A stretch of DNA of 64,000 nucleotides. It comes from Rheinheimera soli (GTDB lineage: Bacteria; Pseudomonadota; Gammaproteobacteria; Enterobacterales; Alteromonadaceae). The first letter of the stretch is position 1. Each line of letters begins with the position of its first letter. Where the stretch lies: assembly GCF_021290985.1 (NCBI RefSeq), contig NZ_JAJOYU010000001.1, forward strand, positions 62,001 to 126,000, in the 5' to 3' direction. Under the pieces are notes generated by a model that saw only the letters and a list, made by a program, of their open reading frames with translations, searched no databases and had not been told where the DNA came from. Below are positions 31,841-40,449 of this stretch, piece by piece. The translations under genes and the position numbers were made by a program.

Positions 31841-32059
31841 CATCGTCGCAACAAGCACCCGGCCTCCGCCAGAGGCGAAGGCGTGATATCGTCCCTCCAT
31901 GGACATCGTCGCAACAACGTTCCCGACAGTTGCGACATACCGTCCCTCCATGGACATCGTCGCAACAACGTTCCCGACAGTTGCGACATACCGTCCCTCC
32001 ATGGACATCGTCGCAACAACGTTCCCGACAGTTGCGACATACCGTCCCTCCATGGACAT
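31841..32059 (+). repeat. Four-unit array of terminator-linked hairpin repeats
   Basis: Starts 7 bp after the symporter stop. Three identical 51-bp units begin at 31904, 31955 and 32006, preceded by a variant 63-bp unit at 31841. Each 51-bp unit has the stem GTCGCAAC / GTTGCGAC around a 13-nt loop, then a tail containing CCGTCCCTCCATGGA with the palindrome TCCATGGA. In the first unit the central hairpin is replaced by another (CCTCCGCC-AGA-GGCGAAGG, 31863-31881) while both flanks are kept. The array ends in CAT against the terminator at 32058. Because 51 is a multiple of three, open frames on both strands cross it and are artefacts. Confidence 0.95.
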
Positions 32060-32090
32060 AAAAAACGCCGCTTAATGCGGCGTTTTTTAT
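32058..32090. terminator. Bidirectional terminator after symporter/repeat array
   Basis: Perfect 14-bp stem ATAAAAAACGCCGC / GCGGCGTTTTTTAT with loop TTAAT. It is shared with the convergent tpm gene. Confidence 0.95.
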
Positions 32091-32103
32091 GTCTTTTGTG
32101 ATG

Positions 32104-32754
32104 TTACCACCGGATCCAGAACGCCTTTTCAACAAGGTTGCTGACGCTGAACTGGCGCTGCGCAAAAGGTCGTCCTGTCAGATTACGTAAAGCCAGCAGT
32201 TGAATTGATTCGGCAAAATCAAACAAGCTTCTGACTTCCTGCTCTGTCACCGAAAACGGCGGGCCGGACATTTCTGCTTGCGGGTATTCCAGGCTCAGCA
32301 GTAACAAAGAAACGGGTGCTGTACACAAGCGTTTTATCTGCTGCACATAGTCAATTCGCATCTGAGCAGGCAGAGCTATTAGTGCAGCTCTGTCATAAAT
32401 CAGCCCGATATGGCCTAACTGTTGTGGTTCTAAAGCGAAAAAGTCACCTTGCCATATATCAACAGCCGGATGACTAAAGTGCTGAAATTCGTTTTGTAGA
32501 GAAATGGAAAACTCTTGCTGCTGTTCATGAAAAAACTGCTGACAAGCCAGTTCAGATAATTCAGCTCCAATCACTTTTCCATACCGGGCCAACCACCACA
32601 GGTCCAGACTTTTACCGCACAAAGGCGCAAAAACAGTTTTAGACTGCTGCCAGTTCAGTTGAGACAATACTACAGGCAACAGCGGGTGAATTCCATGTTG
32701 ATGAAAGCCTATTCTTTGTTGCTGCCAGCAATTGTGCCAAAACTCAGACTGCAT
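32104..32754 (-). CDS. tpm: Thiopurine S-methyltransferase
   Basis: A 216-aa SAM-dependent methyltransferase of the TPMT family, which in bacteria methylates thiopurines and oxyanions of selenium or tellurium. Family segments: FWHNCWQQQRIGFHQHGIHPLL at the N-terminus, VFAPLCGKSLDLWWLARYGKVIGAELS containing the SAM loop, and YDRAALIALPAQMRIDYVQQI. It starts 3 bp after sohB in the same direction and may be cotranscribed. Confidence 0.93.
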   Translation of the reverse strand: MQSEFWHNCWQQQRIGFHQHGIHPLLPVVLSQLNWQQSKTVFAPLCGKSLDLWWLARYGKVIGAELSELACQQFFHEQQQEFSISLQNEFQHFSHPAVDIWQGDFFALEPQQLGHIGLIYDRAALIALPAQMRIDYVQQIKRLCTAPVSLLLLSLEYPQAEMSGPPFSVTEQEVRSLFDFAESIQLLALRNLTGRPFAQRQFSVSNLVEKAFWIRW

Positions 32755-32757
32755 AAC

Positions 32758-33741
32758 TTAACGCCAGAAACTAAGTTGCGACAATTTGTTCAGGCTGGCA
32801 GTCAGCGCAGAGCTTGCAGCTAAACCAACTTTTTCCGCTAGTTTGCGTTTGATCTGGTATTTCACCTGCACTACTTTTTTGGTTTTGAATTGCTGCACCA
32901 GATAGTCATCGCTGGTTTGTAACTGGTCTATTAAATTTAAATCCAGAGCCTGATAACCAAACCAATGTTCACCTGTGGCCACTTGTTCCATCACCAGTAC
33001 AGGCCTGTGTTTAAACACAAAATCTTTAAACAAAATATGAGTTTGCTCCAGCTCCTGTTGAAACTTCTCGCGGCCTTTGTCGGTGTTTTCCGCAAAGACT
33101 GTCACTGTGCGTTTAAATTCACCTGCGGTGAACTGTTCGACATCTATATGATTTTTTTTCAACAATTTATGGAAATTTGGCAGTTGAGCCACGACACCAA
33201 TAGAACCAACAATAGCAAAAGGTGCAGCTAAAATACGATCAGCAATACAAGCCATCATATAACCGCCACTGGCTGCAACTTTATCTACAGCTACCGTCAG
33301 ACGGATATTTTGCTGCTTAATTCTGTCAAGTTGCGATGCAGCCAAACCATAACCATGCACTACCCCACCCGGGCTTTCCAGCCGGATCAACACTTCATCA
33401 GTTTCTGTTGCAACGGCAAGCACAGCTGTGACTTCTTCACGTAATGCTTCGACTTCATGCGCATCCATACTGCCATTAAAATCCAGCACAAAAAGCCGCT
33501 CCTTTGGCACGTCTTTTTGTTTCTGGCTTTTAACCCAAACTTTATAAGCTTTTTTATCCAGCAGTTGTTGCTGCAAATCAGCGGTTAAATCACGATAATC
33601 TTCAGATAGATCGCTAAACTCCAACTCACCTTTTTTAGCTTTTTGTTTGGCAGACACCACAACAGCAACAATAACAGCCACAGCAATGACGACTGTGGCT
33701 GTTTTCGCTAAAAATAAACCGTATTGATATAAAAATTCCAC
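32758..33741 (-). CDS. sohB: Inner-membrane serine protease SohB
   Basis: Signal-peptide-peptidase-A family protease anchored in the inner membrane by one N-terminal helix (ATVVIAVAVIVAVVVSA). With a GTG start at 33741 (AGGA six bases upstream) it has 327 aa. The catalytic Ser158 is in KVAASGGYMMAC and the general-base Lys210 in FTAGEFKRTVT, the Ser-Lys dyad of S49 peptidases. The frame is open to 33846 but no upstream start has a ribosome site. It is a suppressor of htrA loss when overexpressed in E. coli; natural substrates are unknown. Confidence 0.93.
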   Translation of the reverse strand: MEFLYQYGLFLAKTATVVIAVAVIVAVVVSAKQKAKKGELEFSDLSEDYRDLTADLQQQLLDKKAYKVWVKSQKQKDVPKERLFVLDFNGSMDAHEVEALREEVTAVLAVATETDEVLIRLESPGGVVHGYGLAASQLDRIKQQNIRLTVAVDKVAASGGYMMACIADRILAAPFAIVGSIGVVAQLPNFHKLLKKNHIDVEQFTAGEFKRTVTVFAENTDKGREKFQQELEQTHILFKDFVFKHRPVLVMEQVATGEHWFGYQALDLNLIDQLQTSDDYLVQQFKTKKVVQVKYQIKRKLAEKVGLAASSALTASLNKLSQLSFWR

Positions 33742-33870
33742 TTCTATTCCTTTTAAAGAAAAACTATTGGCATTGTAGCCTGATGTAGTATTAAAAAAAA
33801 TCGCTATGGTTATAACACAGTCGACACGAGACCCGACCTGAGGCACATCGACACTTTATTTTTTGCCATA

Positions 33871-33900
33871 AAAAAAGCCCGGCATCAGAGCCGGGCTTTT
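33871..33900 (-). terminator. Terminator after VolA-type lipase gene
   Basis: Stem AAAAGCCCGGC / GCCGGGCTTTT with a 6-nt loop; read leftward it is followed by a run of T. It lies 16 bp past the stop of the lipase gene and just upstream of sohB. Confidence 0.92.
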
Positions 33901-33915
33901 ACAGACATCAAAATA

Positions 33916-36324
33916 TTAGTTGGCAGGAGCCATTACATCACCGTTGGCAACCACAACACCAGCACCACGCCCCATAAAGAAACTGACGCTTTGGCCTTGC
34001 ATTTCTGTAGTGGCAGCAACACTGGCAGCAGGACTCAGAATTGAGCTGTGTCCACCTGCAATAAAGCGGCTTAACGCTGTGCCAGTCACAGGATAAGTAC
34101 CTGCCACATTATTGACAGCTGAAGCACCTAATAAAGCAGCTAGAGGCTCAGTACCAGCCAAAGGCATAGCAGCAGAGCGATTTGGGATCACCTGGTCCGG
34201 TAACTGATCCGAACCGTTGCCTACCACTTCAATGATATAAGTTGGGGTTTCAGAAGCCACCAGCATAGAAGCATAGTTATTTGGATCACCTGCATCTGTT
34301 ACTGTCTGCGCTGCAAAAGCAAAAGACGAGAACGAAGCGTTTAATGCAGCCAGTGCCGCCGGATTAGATACAGCAAGCGCCTGAACAAAGTCATTAAAAC
34401 AAGCTGCATAAGGAGCTGTCTGACCTGCGCCACACGCATTGTTGGTAGCAAAGTCGATGTAACCCTGAGCAGTAGCACCACCAGCACCTAACAAAACGCT
34501 GGCTTTAATGGTTGGGCCAAAAGAAGCTGAATCCAACAGGAAGTTAGCCACAGCACCGCCAGGCATAGCTAAGGTTGCTGAGCGAATGTTATATAAGGCA
34601 TCCAGTTGCGCGCTGCCGGTTGTACTGTTGGCCAAGGCCACCATAGCAGTACCAGAGATTGCACCCAACGAGTGACCTAAGAACTGCACATCCTGAGTGT
34701 TTAATAAACCTGGTTGGTTATTAAAATTCATGCCTAAACGTAAGCCCAACATATCAGCGATACTCTGACGTAAATTGTCTCGGGTCACTAACAGGTTCGA
34801 GAGATTCATATAGTCTGTGGCGCTGTTAGTTGAAGCATTGATCACCAAATCGCCCACTGTAAAACCGCGACTACCATGTAACGGATGGTCAATCGCAATA
34901 GTGGCAAAACCACGGGCAGATAAAGCACCTGTGATGGCCAGCATATCTTCTTTTCTAGAGGTAATACCATGTTGCAGTATCACTACAGGCCAGCCTGCTG
35001 CAGGTTTAACCAAACCTAAAGCGGCACCACGAACGTCGTCAGGTACAGTGACCTGCACAGCCAAAGTCTGAGTGCTGTTTACTTTAGGGATCACGTTAAA
35101 CTTAGTCAGATGGCGTTGTTTATCCAGACCAAAATCTCGCAAAGCGCCATTTGAAGCCGCCTTACAGAAAGCATCATTGCCAGCTTGCGCCGGATCAGTG
35201 ATGCTGTTTTCTAACGCAGTAATTTGCGCCTGACTCAAAGAGGCAATAATTGCGCCTGAATCACAACGGGCCATCCAGCGAGTGCTTAAAGGAGCCATTG
35301 GGTTTTCAGCTGTTGCAGCACCCAAATAGTACGGAAGGTTAATAGTACCGCTGTACAGTTTTGCCAGTTTAAAAATAAAACGTGGGTCAGCCAGACTATC
35401 CGCGACGGTTTGTCCCGGGAACAACAGATCAGAGACCACTGCACCAGTATCTGCAATCGCAACTGAAGGAGGAGTATTATTATTTAACGGACTTGGTGCC
35501 ATCAATTGCTTGATAGTAGCAAATACCGGAGCCGTAGATTGAGTCGTAATAGCAGCAGTGTAGATAATGCCAGCTTTGTTAATCGACTGCGCAGAGACTG
35601 CATTTTCAAAACTGTTAATTACGCCTTGTAAAGCCAGCTGGGCAGCAGTGCCTAATGGCTTAGTGGTAATGTCCTGTTTAACCAACTCATAGGTGGTAGA
35701 AGGTGCGACAGAACGGCCTTCACTGTCTTTTAACGCATCAGTGAACACCAGAATATAAGTGGTGGCAGGTTTTAATGGTTTTAACGGGATCACAGCAATG
35801 CTGTTTCCGCTGGCTCGGGTCACATAATCAACACCAAAGGTCAGACTACCCACAGCCTTACAGGCAGCGCCACGAGGAACAGTACGACAATCTGCATCAG
35901 GTGAAGCAGGGTCGCCCATCAGGGTTTCCACTAAATAAACTGAACCTGGTTGCTGCACACTGGCTGCATCTAAGCTGACACCAGAGGTAAAGCTCAGTGC
36001 AATAGTAAATGGGTTTTGGGTAGACCAGCCATCTAATGCGCCTAACGCTGTTGAAGGATCGGCGTAGTTAGGTGCATCAAGATGGGCACCGGCTGCATTT
36101 TTTTCACCTGGCATAAACAAGGTACCATCTGTAGTGCCTTGTAATAACAAATCGTTAGGTGGTGATAACACGCCGTTGGCCGGGTCATAAACAACACGTG
36201 ATAAAGGGATCTGAACCTCACCACCTGTTTGAGTATCGTCTTTAATTTCGTCCAGTGATTCGCCACCACAACCGGCTAAACCTAACGCACTGGCAATAGC
36301 AAAGCTAAGCAAAAGCTTGTTCAT
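33916..36324 (-). CDS. VolA/Pla-1/cef-type surface lipase lipoprotein
   Basis: An 802-aa lipoprotein (signal LLSFAIASALGLAGC, then GGESLDE) resembling the VolA family, surface lipases that cleave lysophosphatidylcholine in Vibrio. The N-terminal region (about 30-400) has Ig-like or VolA_N character (YDPANGVLSPPNDLLLQGTTDGT), and the C-terminal part is an alpha/beta hydrolase with the nucleophile elbow FLGHSLGAISGT, an oxyanion HG in ILQHGITSRKEDML, and a likely catalytic His near IAGGHSSIL. AGGAGA precedes the start. Monocistronic, with its own terminator. It likely feeds the cell with fatty acids or host/algal lipids. Confidence 0.88.
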   Translation of the reverse strand: MNKLLLSFAIASALGLAGCGGESLDEIKDDTQTGGEVQIPLSRVVYDPANGVLSPPNDLLLQGTTDGTLFMPGEKNAAGAHLDAPNYADPSTALGALDGWSTQNPFTIALSFTSGVSLDAASVQQPGSVYLVETLMGDPASPDADCRTVPRGAACKAVGSLTFGVDYVTRASGNSIAVIPLKPLKPATTYILVFTDALKDSEGRSVAPSTTYELVKQDITTKPLGTAAQLALQGVINSFENAVSAQSINKAGIIYTAAITTQSTAPVFATIKQLMAPSPLNNNTPPSVAIADTGAVVSDLLFPGQTVADSLADPRFIFKLAKLYSGTINLPYYLGAATAENPMAPLSTRWMARCDSGAIIASLSQAQITALENSITDPAQAGNDAFCKAASNGALRDFGLDKQRHLTKFNVIPKVNSTQTLAVQVTVPDDVRGAALGLVKPAAGWPVVILQHGITSRKEDMLAITGALSARGFATIAIDHPLHGSRGFTVGDLVINASTNSATDYMNLSNLLVTRDNLRQSIADMLGLRLGMNFNNQPGLLNTQDVQFLGHSLGAISGTAMVALANSTTGSAQLDALYNIRSATLAMPGGAVANFLLDSASFGPTIKASVLLGAGGATAQGYIDFATNNACGAGQTAPYAACFNDFVQALAVSNPAALAALNASFSSFAFAAQTVTDAGDPNNYASMLVASETPTYIIEVVGNGSDQLPDQVIPNRSAAMPLAGTEPLAALLGASAVNNVAGTYPVTGTALSRFIAGGHSSILSPAASVAATTEMQGQSVSFFMGRGAGVVVANGDVMAPAN

Positions 36325-36543
36325 ATCTTCTCCCCGTGTCCTGTATTTTTCTTATTCTGCCCCGATAGTTACCTAAAGGAGTCATTCGTTTTGTGATATT
36401 AGCTTTTAACAGCTACGACCAGTTAAACTTAACCCAATCAGAAAAAATTCGCTAGCTCAAATTCAAGCTTGTTGAAGAAAGGTGCAAAATTAATACAGAG
36501 CAGGTATGCTGCCGCCGTTTTTCAACGTCTGGGACCCCTTTCT

Positions 36544-37287
36544 ATGTTTAATTATCAAGCTAAGCCACAAGCACTGGCAGACAAAGTTATTCTGGTAACA
36601 GGCGCTGGCGACGGCATAGGCAAAGCTGCAGCTCTTTGTTACGCTAAACACGGCGCTACTGTTATATTGTTAGGCAAAACCACGTCCAAACTTACAGCTG
36701 TGTACGATGAAATAGTGGCCGCTGGCTGGCCGGAACCCGCTATTGTTCCGCTGGATTTAAAAGGCGCAACAGCCAAACACTATCAAGACATGGCGAGCAC
36801 TATTAAAGCAGAATTTGGTAAATTGGACGGAGTACTGCACAACGCCGGAATTCTGGGGGTATTAAGCCCTTTTGAACATCTTGATTTACCCACCTGGCAG
36901 GATATTTTACAGGTCAATGTCACAGCAGCCATGCTGATGAGTCAGGCTCTGATCCCAGTGCTAAAATTAGCCCCACAAAGTTCAGTTGTCTTTACCTCTT
37001 CAGGTGTTGGCCGTCAGGCCAGAGCCTATTGGGGCGGTTATGCAGTGTCAAAGTTCGCCACTGAAGGTTTAATGCAACTGATGGCTGCAGAGTATGAAGG
37101 CACCACGCTAAGGGTGAATGCAATTAATCCTGGAGCCACCCGCACAAAAATGCGCAGCAAAGCTTATCCGGGTGAAGATCAGTTAACTTTGCCAACAGCA
37201 GAACAAATTATGCCGTTGTATTTGTATTTAATGAGTGACGACAGCAAGGCCGTGAATGGCCAGTCACTGGATGCCCAGCAGAAGTAG
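36544..37287 (+). CDS. YciK family short-chain dehydrogenase/reductase
   Basis: A 247-aa NAD(P)-dependent SDR. The cofactor loop is VTGAGDGIGKAAA, the central NAG motif LHNAGILG, the catalytic Ser in VFTSSGVG, and the catalytic Tyr/Lys in YWGGYAVSKFATEG. The start at 36544 (MFNYQAKPQALADKVILVTG) matches YciK; the frame opens earlier at 36469 without better evidence. Substrate unknown. Two hairpin repeats and a terminator directly follow the gene. Confidence 0.88.
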   Translation: MFNYQAKPQALADKVILVTGAGDGIGKAAALCYAKHGATVILLGKTTSKLTAVYDEIVAAGWPEPAIVPLDLKGATAKHYQDMASTIKAEFGKLDGVLHNAGILGVLSPFEHLDLPTWQDILQVNVTAAMLMSQALIPVLKLAPQSSVVFTSSGVGRQARAYWGGYAVSKFATEGLMQLMAAEYEGTTLRVNAINPGATRTKMRSKAYPGEDQLTLPTAEQIMPLYLYLMSDDSKAVNGQSLDAQQK

Positions 37288-37300
37288 TGCGTAGCGATGA

Positions 37301-37402
37301 ATCGCCGCAACAACGCTCCTGCAGTTGCGGCATACCGTCCCTCCATGGACATCGCCGCAACAACGCTCCTGCAGTTGCGGCATACCGTCCCTCCATGGAC
37401 AT
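37301..37402 (+). repeat. Two-unit terminator-linked hairpin repeats after yciK-like gene
   Basis: Two identical 50-bp units (37301-37350 and 37351-37400) of the family at 31841. The stem is GCCGCAAC / GTTGCGGC around a 12-nt loop, a C-G pair replacing the T-A pair of the 31.8-kb units. The tail CATACCGTCCCTCCATGGAC is identical to that array. The closing CAT (37400-37402) touches the terminator stem. Confidence 0.95.
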
Positions 37403-37428
37403 AAAACCGGCTCAATGGCCGGTTTTTT
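37403..37428. terminator. Bidirectional terminator after yciK-like gene
   Basis: Stem AAAACCGGC / GCCGGTTTT, loop TCAATG, followed by TTTTTT in the plus direction; it can also end the leftward H-NS-like gene 17 bp away. Confidence 0.92.
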
Positions 37429-37444
37429 CATACTTCTGCGAAAA

Positions 37445-37972
37445 TTACTTCTTCGACAGAATTTCTTCGCCGTTGGCCTGAGCCCATGCGTTCCACACGT
37501 CAACTTTGCTATTAAAGTTTTCAACAGCTTGAGTACCAGCTTCAGCTAATAAAGCTTCGATGTCCTTGCTGTATTTGCCTTCCACTTTATGAAATGGCAC
37601 CACTTTAATACCACGGTCAACTAAGGCCTTTTTCATCGTATGTGTTTTCAGTAAATTTAATTTACCTGCATCTACATAGAAAAATTGGCTCTCTTTATTG
37701 ATCGTTTTAAATTTAGGCTTAACCGGACGTTTACCCTTTGAATCCGAATCATCGTCATGGCTTACAACTACATCAGCATTCATTTGGTAGCCCAGCTGTT
37801 CCAGAGTAAAACCCTGAGCCTTAGCTAATGCACGGATCTGAGATAAAACTTCAGTTTCTTTCTGACGCTCTACCAATACTGAATTTAACGTCTCAATGAC
37901 TTCGTGCAGTTTAACTGTAGTGATTTCTTTCGCGGCTTTTTTCAGTTCTTTTTTATCGAGTAACAATGACAT
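37445..37972 (-). CDS. H-NS-like protein of uncertain family
   Basis: A 175-aa charged, mostly helical protein. Start at 37972 (MSLLLDKKELKKAAKEI) because GGAG lies six bases upstream; an ATG four codons earlier overlaps that site. The helix VERQKETEVLSQIRALAKAQGFTLEQLGY resembles the linker region of H-NS/HvrA-type nucleoid proteins (IxxLAxxxGxxLxxL). The usual C-terminal DNA-binding core (P-x-TWxGxGRxPxW) is absent; instead there is a Lys-rich stretch (KGKRPVKPKFKT) and an unrecognised 90-residue domain ending in SKK. DNA binding is possible but unproven. Confidence 0.6.
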   Translation of the reverse strand: MSLLLDKKELKKAAKEITTVKLHEVIETLNSVLVERQKETEVLSQIRALAKAQGFTLEQLGYQMNADVVVSHDDDSDSKGKRPVKPKFKTINKESQFFYVDAGKLNLLKTHTMKKALVDRGIKVVPFHKVEGKYSKDIEALLAEAGTQAVENFNSKVDVWNAWAQANGEEILSKK

Positions 37973-38169
37973 GAAAATCTCCAATGGATAAATACTATCA
38001 GGGATAGTACAGAATCATTCTGCTAAATTAAAGCTTAAATACAATCTTATTCACTAAATAAGATTGTATGCAGCGAAGTCGAGATAAAATCTAACTGTGC
38101 GCCACCACTCATAGTGAGGTTCATGAAAAAATGGTAAGCCAAATAAAAATAACCTTCATCTTTCCCGAG

Positions 38170-39072
38170 TTAGTCTTTTAACAGATACAATTCTTTCAAA
38201 TAGTTACGGAATTCATCGGACAATTTTTTGTCCTGCAGCGCATACTCCACCACAGCTTTGAGATAGCCTATTTTACTACCGCAGTCATGTGACTTGCCTT
38301 GTAAATGATAGGCTTCAATTTTTTCAATCAATAATAAATGATGTAAAGCATCTGTCAGCTGAATTTCGCCACCAGCCCCCGGAGCTGTTCGTCGTAACAA
38401 ATCCCAGACTTTAGCCGATAAAACATAGCGCCCGGTAATCGCCAGGTTAGAAGGTGCATCTTCAATCTCAGGCTTTTCCACCATAGTTCGGATTAAAGCA
38501 GATTGCCCTTGCAGCAGTTCTTCGCCCGAAATATCAACTATGCCATATTTATTTACTTCCAGTGCAGGTACTGGCTCCACCATAATCTGGCTGGCCCCTG
38601 TGGTTTCAAAACGTTCAATCATGGCTTTTAAGTTATGAATGCGGGCATCTGCATGATACTTGTCGATCAATACATCGGGCAGAATGACAGCAAAAGGTTC
38701 ATTGCCCACTACAGGTGCGGCACATAAAACTGCATGACCCAAGCCCAAAGCCACAGGCTGGCGTACCGAAATCACTGTGACATTTTTTGGGTTGATAGAG
38801 CGAACATCTTCCAACAAAGACCTTTTTACCCGTTTTTCAAGCTGAGTTTCTAGTTCAAAACTGGTATCAAAATGGTTTTCTATCGAGTTTTTACTGGAGT
38901 GAGTCACCAGTACTATTTCTGTGATCCCAGCAGCAGCGGCTTCCTCCACTACATACTGGATCAATGGCTTGTCCACCACTGGTAACATTTCTTTTGGAAT
39001 AGCTTTGGTGGCCGGCAACATTCGCGTGCCTAAACCCGCCACAGGGATCACCGCTTTTTTCAGCTTTACCAT
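38170..39072 (-). CDS. galU: UTP--glucose-1-phosphate uridylyltransferase
   Basis: Makes UDP-glucose from UTP and glucose 1-phosphate for LPS, trehalose and cell-envelope sugars. The 300-aa protein carries the nucleotidyltransferase signature [19 protein letters not shown] (about residues 14-32), [13 protein letters not shown], and [22 protein letters not shown]. Monocistronic and divergent from the carbonic anhydrase gene. The 37973-38169 gap upstream of the H-NS-like gene shows no feature beyond AT-rich sequence. Confidence 0.97.
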   Translation of the reverse strand: MVKLKKAVIPVAGLGTRMLPATKAIPKEMLPVVDKPLIQYVVEEAAAAGITEIVLVTHSSKNSIENHFDTSFELETQLEKRVKRSLLEDVRSINPKNVTVISVRQPVALGLGHAVLCAAPVVGNEPFAVILPDVLIDKYHADARIHNLKAMIERFETTGASQIMVEPVPALEVNKYGIVDISGEELLQGQSALIRTMVEKPEIEDAPSNLAITGRYVLSAKVWDLLRRTAPGAGGEIQLTDALHHLLLIEKIEAYHLQGKSHDCGSKIGYLKAVVEYALQDKKLSDEFRNYLKELYLLKD

Positions 39073-39259
39073 GCTGTATAGTTCCTTCAGATGAGCTTTA
39101 ACTTATTGTTCTATCATACAGTGACCATCATTAAGCAGCCAGACAGATTTACAGCCGCTGAATTTGTTTGTCTGCCCCATCTCTAGATTCAGTGCTGGTC
39201 GGTGTTCTCCAACAGGTAAGATCTGTTATCGTAGCGCCAGTTTTCTACAGGGTGATTCC

Positions 39260-39916
39260 ATGCGTTCCTTAAAACATTTATTTGCCAATAACAGGTCATG
39301 GGCTGAGCGGGTTGAGCAGGAAGCTCCTGGTTTTTTTAAGCAACTCTCAGAACAACAGGCGCCTGAATATTTATGGATAGGTTGCTCCGACAGTCGGGTT
39401 CCGGCCAATGAAATCGTAGGTTTATTGCCGGGCGAACTTTTTGTTCATCGCAATGTGGCCAATCTGGTGCTGCACTCCGACATCAATTGTTTATCTGTAC
39501 TGCAATACGCTATCGATATCTTAAAAATCAAACATATTATTGTCTGTGGCCATTATGGCTGTGGTGGCGTTGCCGCTGCGATGAACAAACAGCGTATTGG
39601 TTTTGTCGATAACTGGTTGCGTAATATTAAAGATGTGTATGCGCTGCACAGAGAAGAGCTGGACGGTTTTGCCGATGATGGTGAACGAGTCAACCGGCTT
39701 TGTGAGCTCAACGTGATGGAACAAGTACGCAATGTCTGTCATACCAGTTTTGTACAAGACGCCTGGGAGCGTGGTCAGCCGCTGACTGTGCATGGTTGGG
39801 TATACAGCCTGCGTAACGGCCATATTAAAGACTTACGCGTCAGTCATTCCAGCGCGACACAAATAGATAATATCTATGCGCTGGAACCGACTGAAGAATT
39901 TATTATCGAAAAATAA
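39260..39916 (+). CDS. can: Beta-class carbonic anhydrase
   Basis: Zinc enzyme interconverting CO2 and bicarbonate. With the start at 39260 (MRSLKHLFANNRSW, AGGGTGA upstream) the 218-aa protein has zinc ligands Cys42, His98 and Cys101 and the Asp44-Arg46 dyad (GCSDSRVPAN and CGHYGCGG), numbered as in E. coli Can. The upstream extension of the frame to 39164 has no family match. Convergent with the following gene, 5 bp apart. Confidence 0.96.
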   Translation: MRSLKHLFANNRSWAERVEQEAPGFFKQLSEQQAPEYLWIGCSDSRVPANEIVGLLPGELFVHRNVANLVLHSDINCLSVLQYAIDILKIKHIIVCGHYGCGGVAAAMNKQRIGFVDNWLRNIKDVYALHREELDGFADDGERVNRLCELNVMEQVRNVCHTSFVQDAWERGQPLTVHGWVYSLRNGHIKDLRVSHSSATQIDNIYALEPTEEFIIEK

Positions 39917-39921
39917 CTGCC

Positions 39922-40449
39922 TTAGTGGAACTTCACTTCAGTGTTGGGCACACGTTTATACAAAGCGCTGTGCCCTTTTAGCCATTGGCCATTTTGTAAA
40001 TACTCTGAACTAACTTCCAGTTTTCCGCTTTGATCCAGCACTGAATATGAACGTACTTGCGTGATCCCCTGAGCATTATTTTCTACTTGCTCTACAGCCT
40101 CAATACTTTTAGTGACCGCGTTATAACTCATAGTGCCATGGGTATAAAAACCAGCGGTAGTGAAATAGTAATACGCAATTTTTTCCTGTTTCGGATCCCA
40201 GAAGATCATCGTCTCACCGCCATATTCCCCATTATTCACCGAATGCACCGTTTTAATGGCCTGACCATTTAACGCCCTGCTCCAGATGGAGCGATCAATC
40301 ATTTTTTTCTCTTTGCCAGGTTCTGTTAAATCCCCTTCCCAATGACTGTCAATATAAGGCCGGAATATTTCCAGTTCAGGGTGTAGCACTGGCTCTGCAG
40401 CAATGGATGAAAAACTGAAAAGTGCAAGGATTAAACACAGGGCTTTCAT
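39922..40449 (-). CDS. Secreted lipocalin-like protein of unknown function
   Basis: A 175-aa protein with a signal peptide (MKALCLILALFSFSSIAA) and a mature part rich in beta strands (SHWEGDLTEPGKEKKMIDRSIW; GGETMIFWDPKQEKIAYYYFTTAGFYTHGTMSY), similar in general pattern to DUF1579-type or lipocalin-like proteins. No catalytic motif is recognised. Its start overlaps the stop of the thioesterase gene by 4 bp (ATGA), so translation is coupled. Confidence 0.7.
   Translation of the reverse strand: MKALCLILALFSFSSIAAEPVLHPELEIFRPYIDSHWEGDLTEPGKEKKMIDRSIWSRALNGQAIKTVHSVNNGEYGGETMIFWDPKQEKIAYYYFTTAGFYTHGTMSYNAVTKSIEAVEQVENNAQGITQVRSYSVLDQSGKLEVSSEYLQNGQWLKGHSALYKRVPNTEVKFH

Noticed and set aside
31841..32059. 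Possible CRISPR array
   Set aside because: Units are directly adjacent and identical, with no unique spacers, and each contains its own hairpin and tail; there are no cas genes.
31705..32165. Long overlapping ORFs on both strands across 31.8-32.1 kb with repeated peptides
   Set aside because: They arise because the 51-bp repeat unit is a multiple of three and lacks stops; they have no ribosome sites and cross a terminator.
33841..33900. A fifth terminator-linked repeat before the 33.87-kb terminator
   Set aside because: CAT followed by the A-tract is present on the plus strand, but no upstream hairpin or tail of the family can be found.
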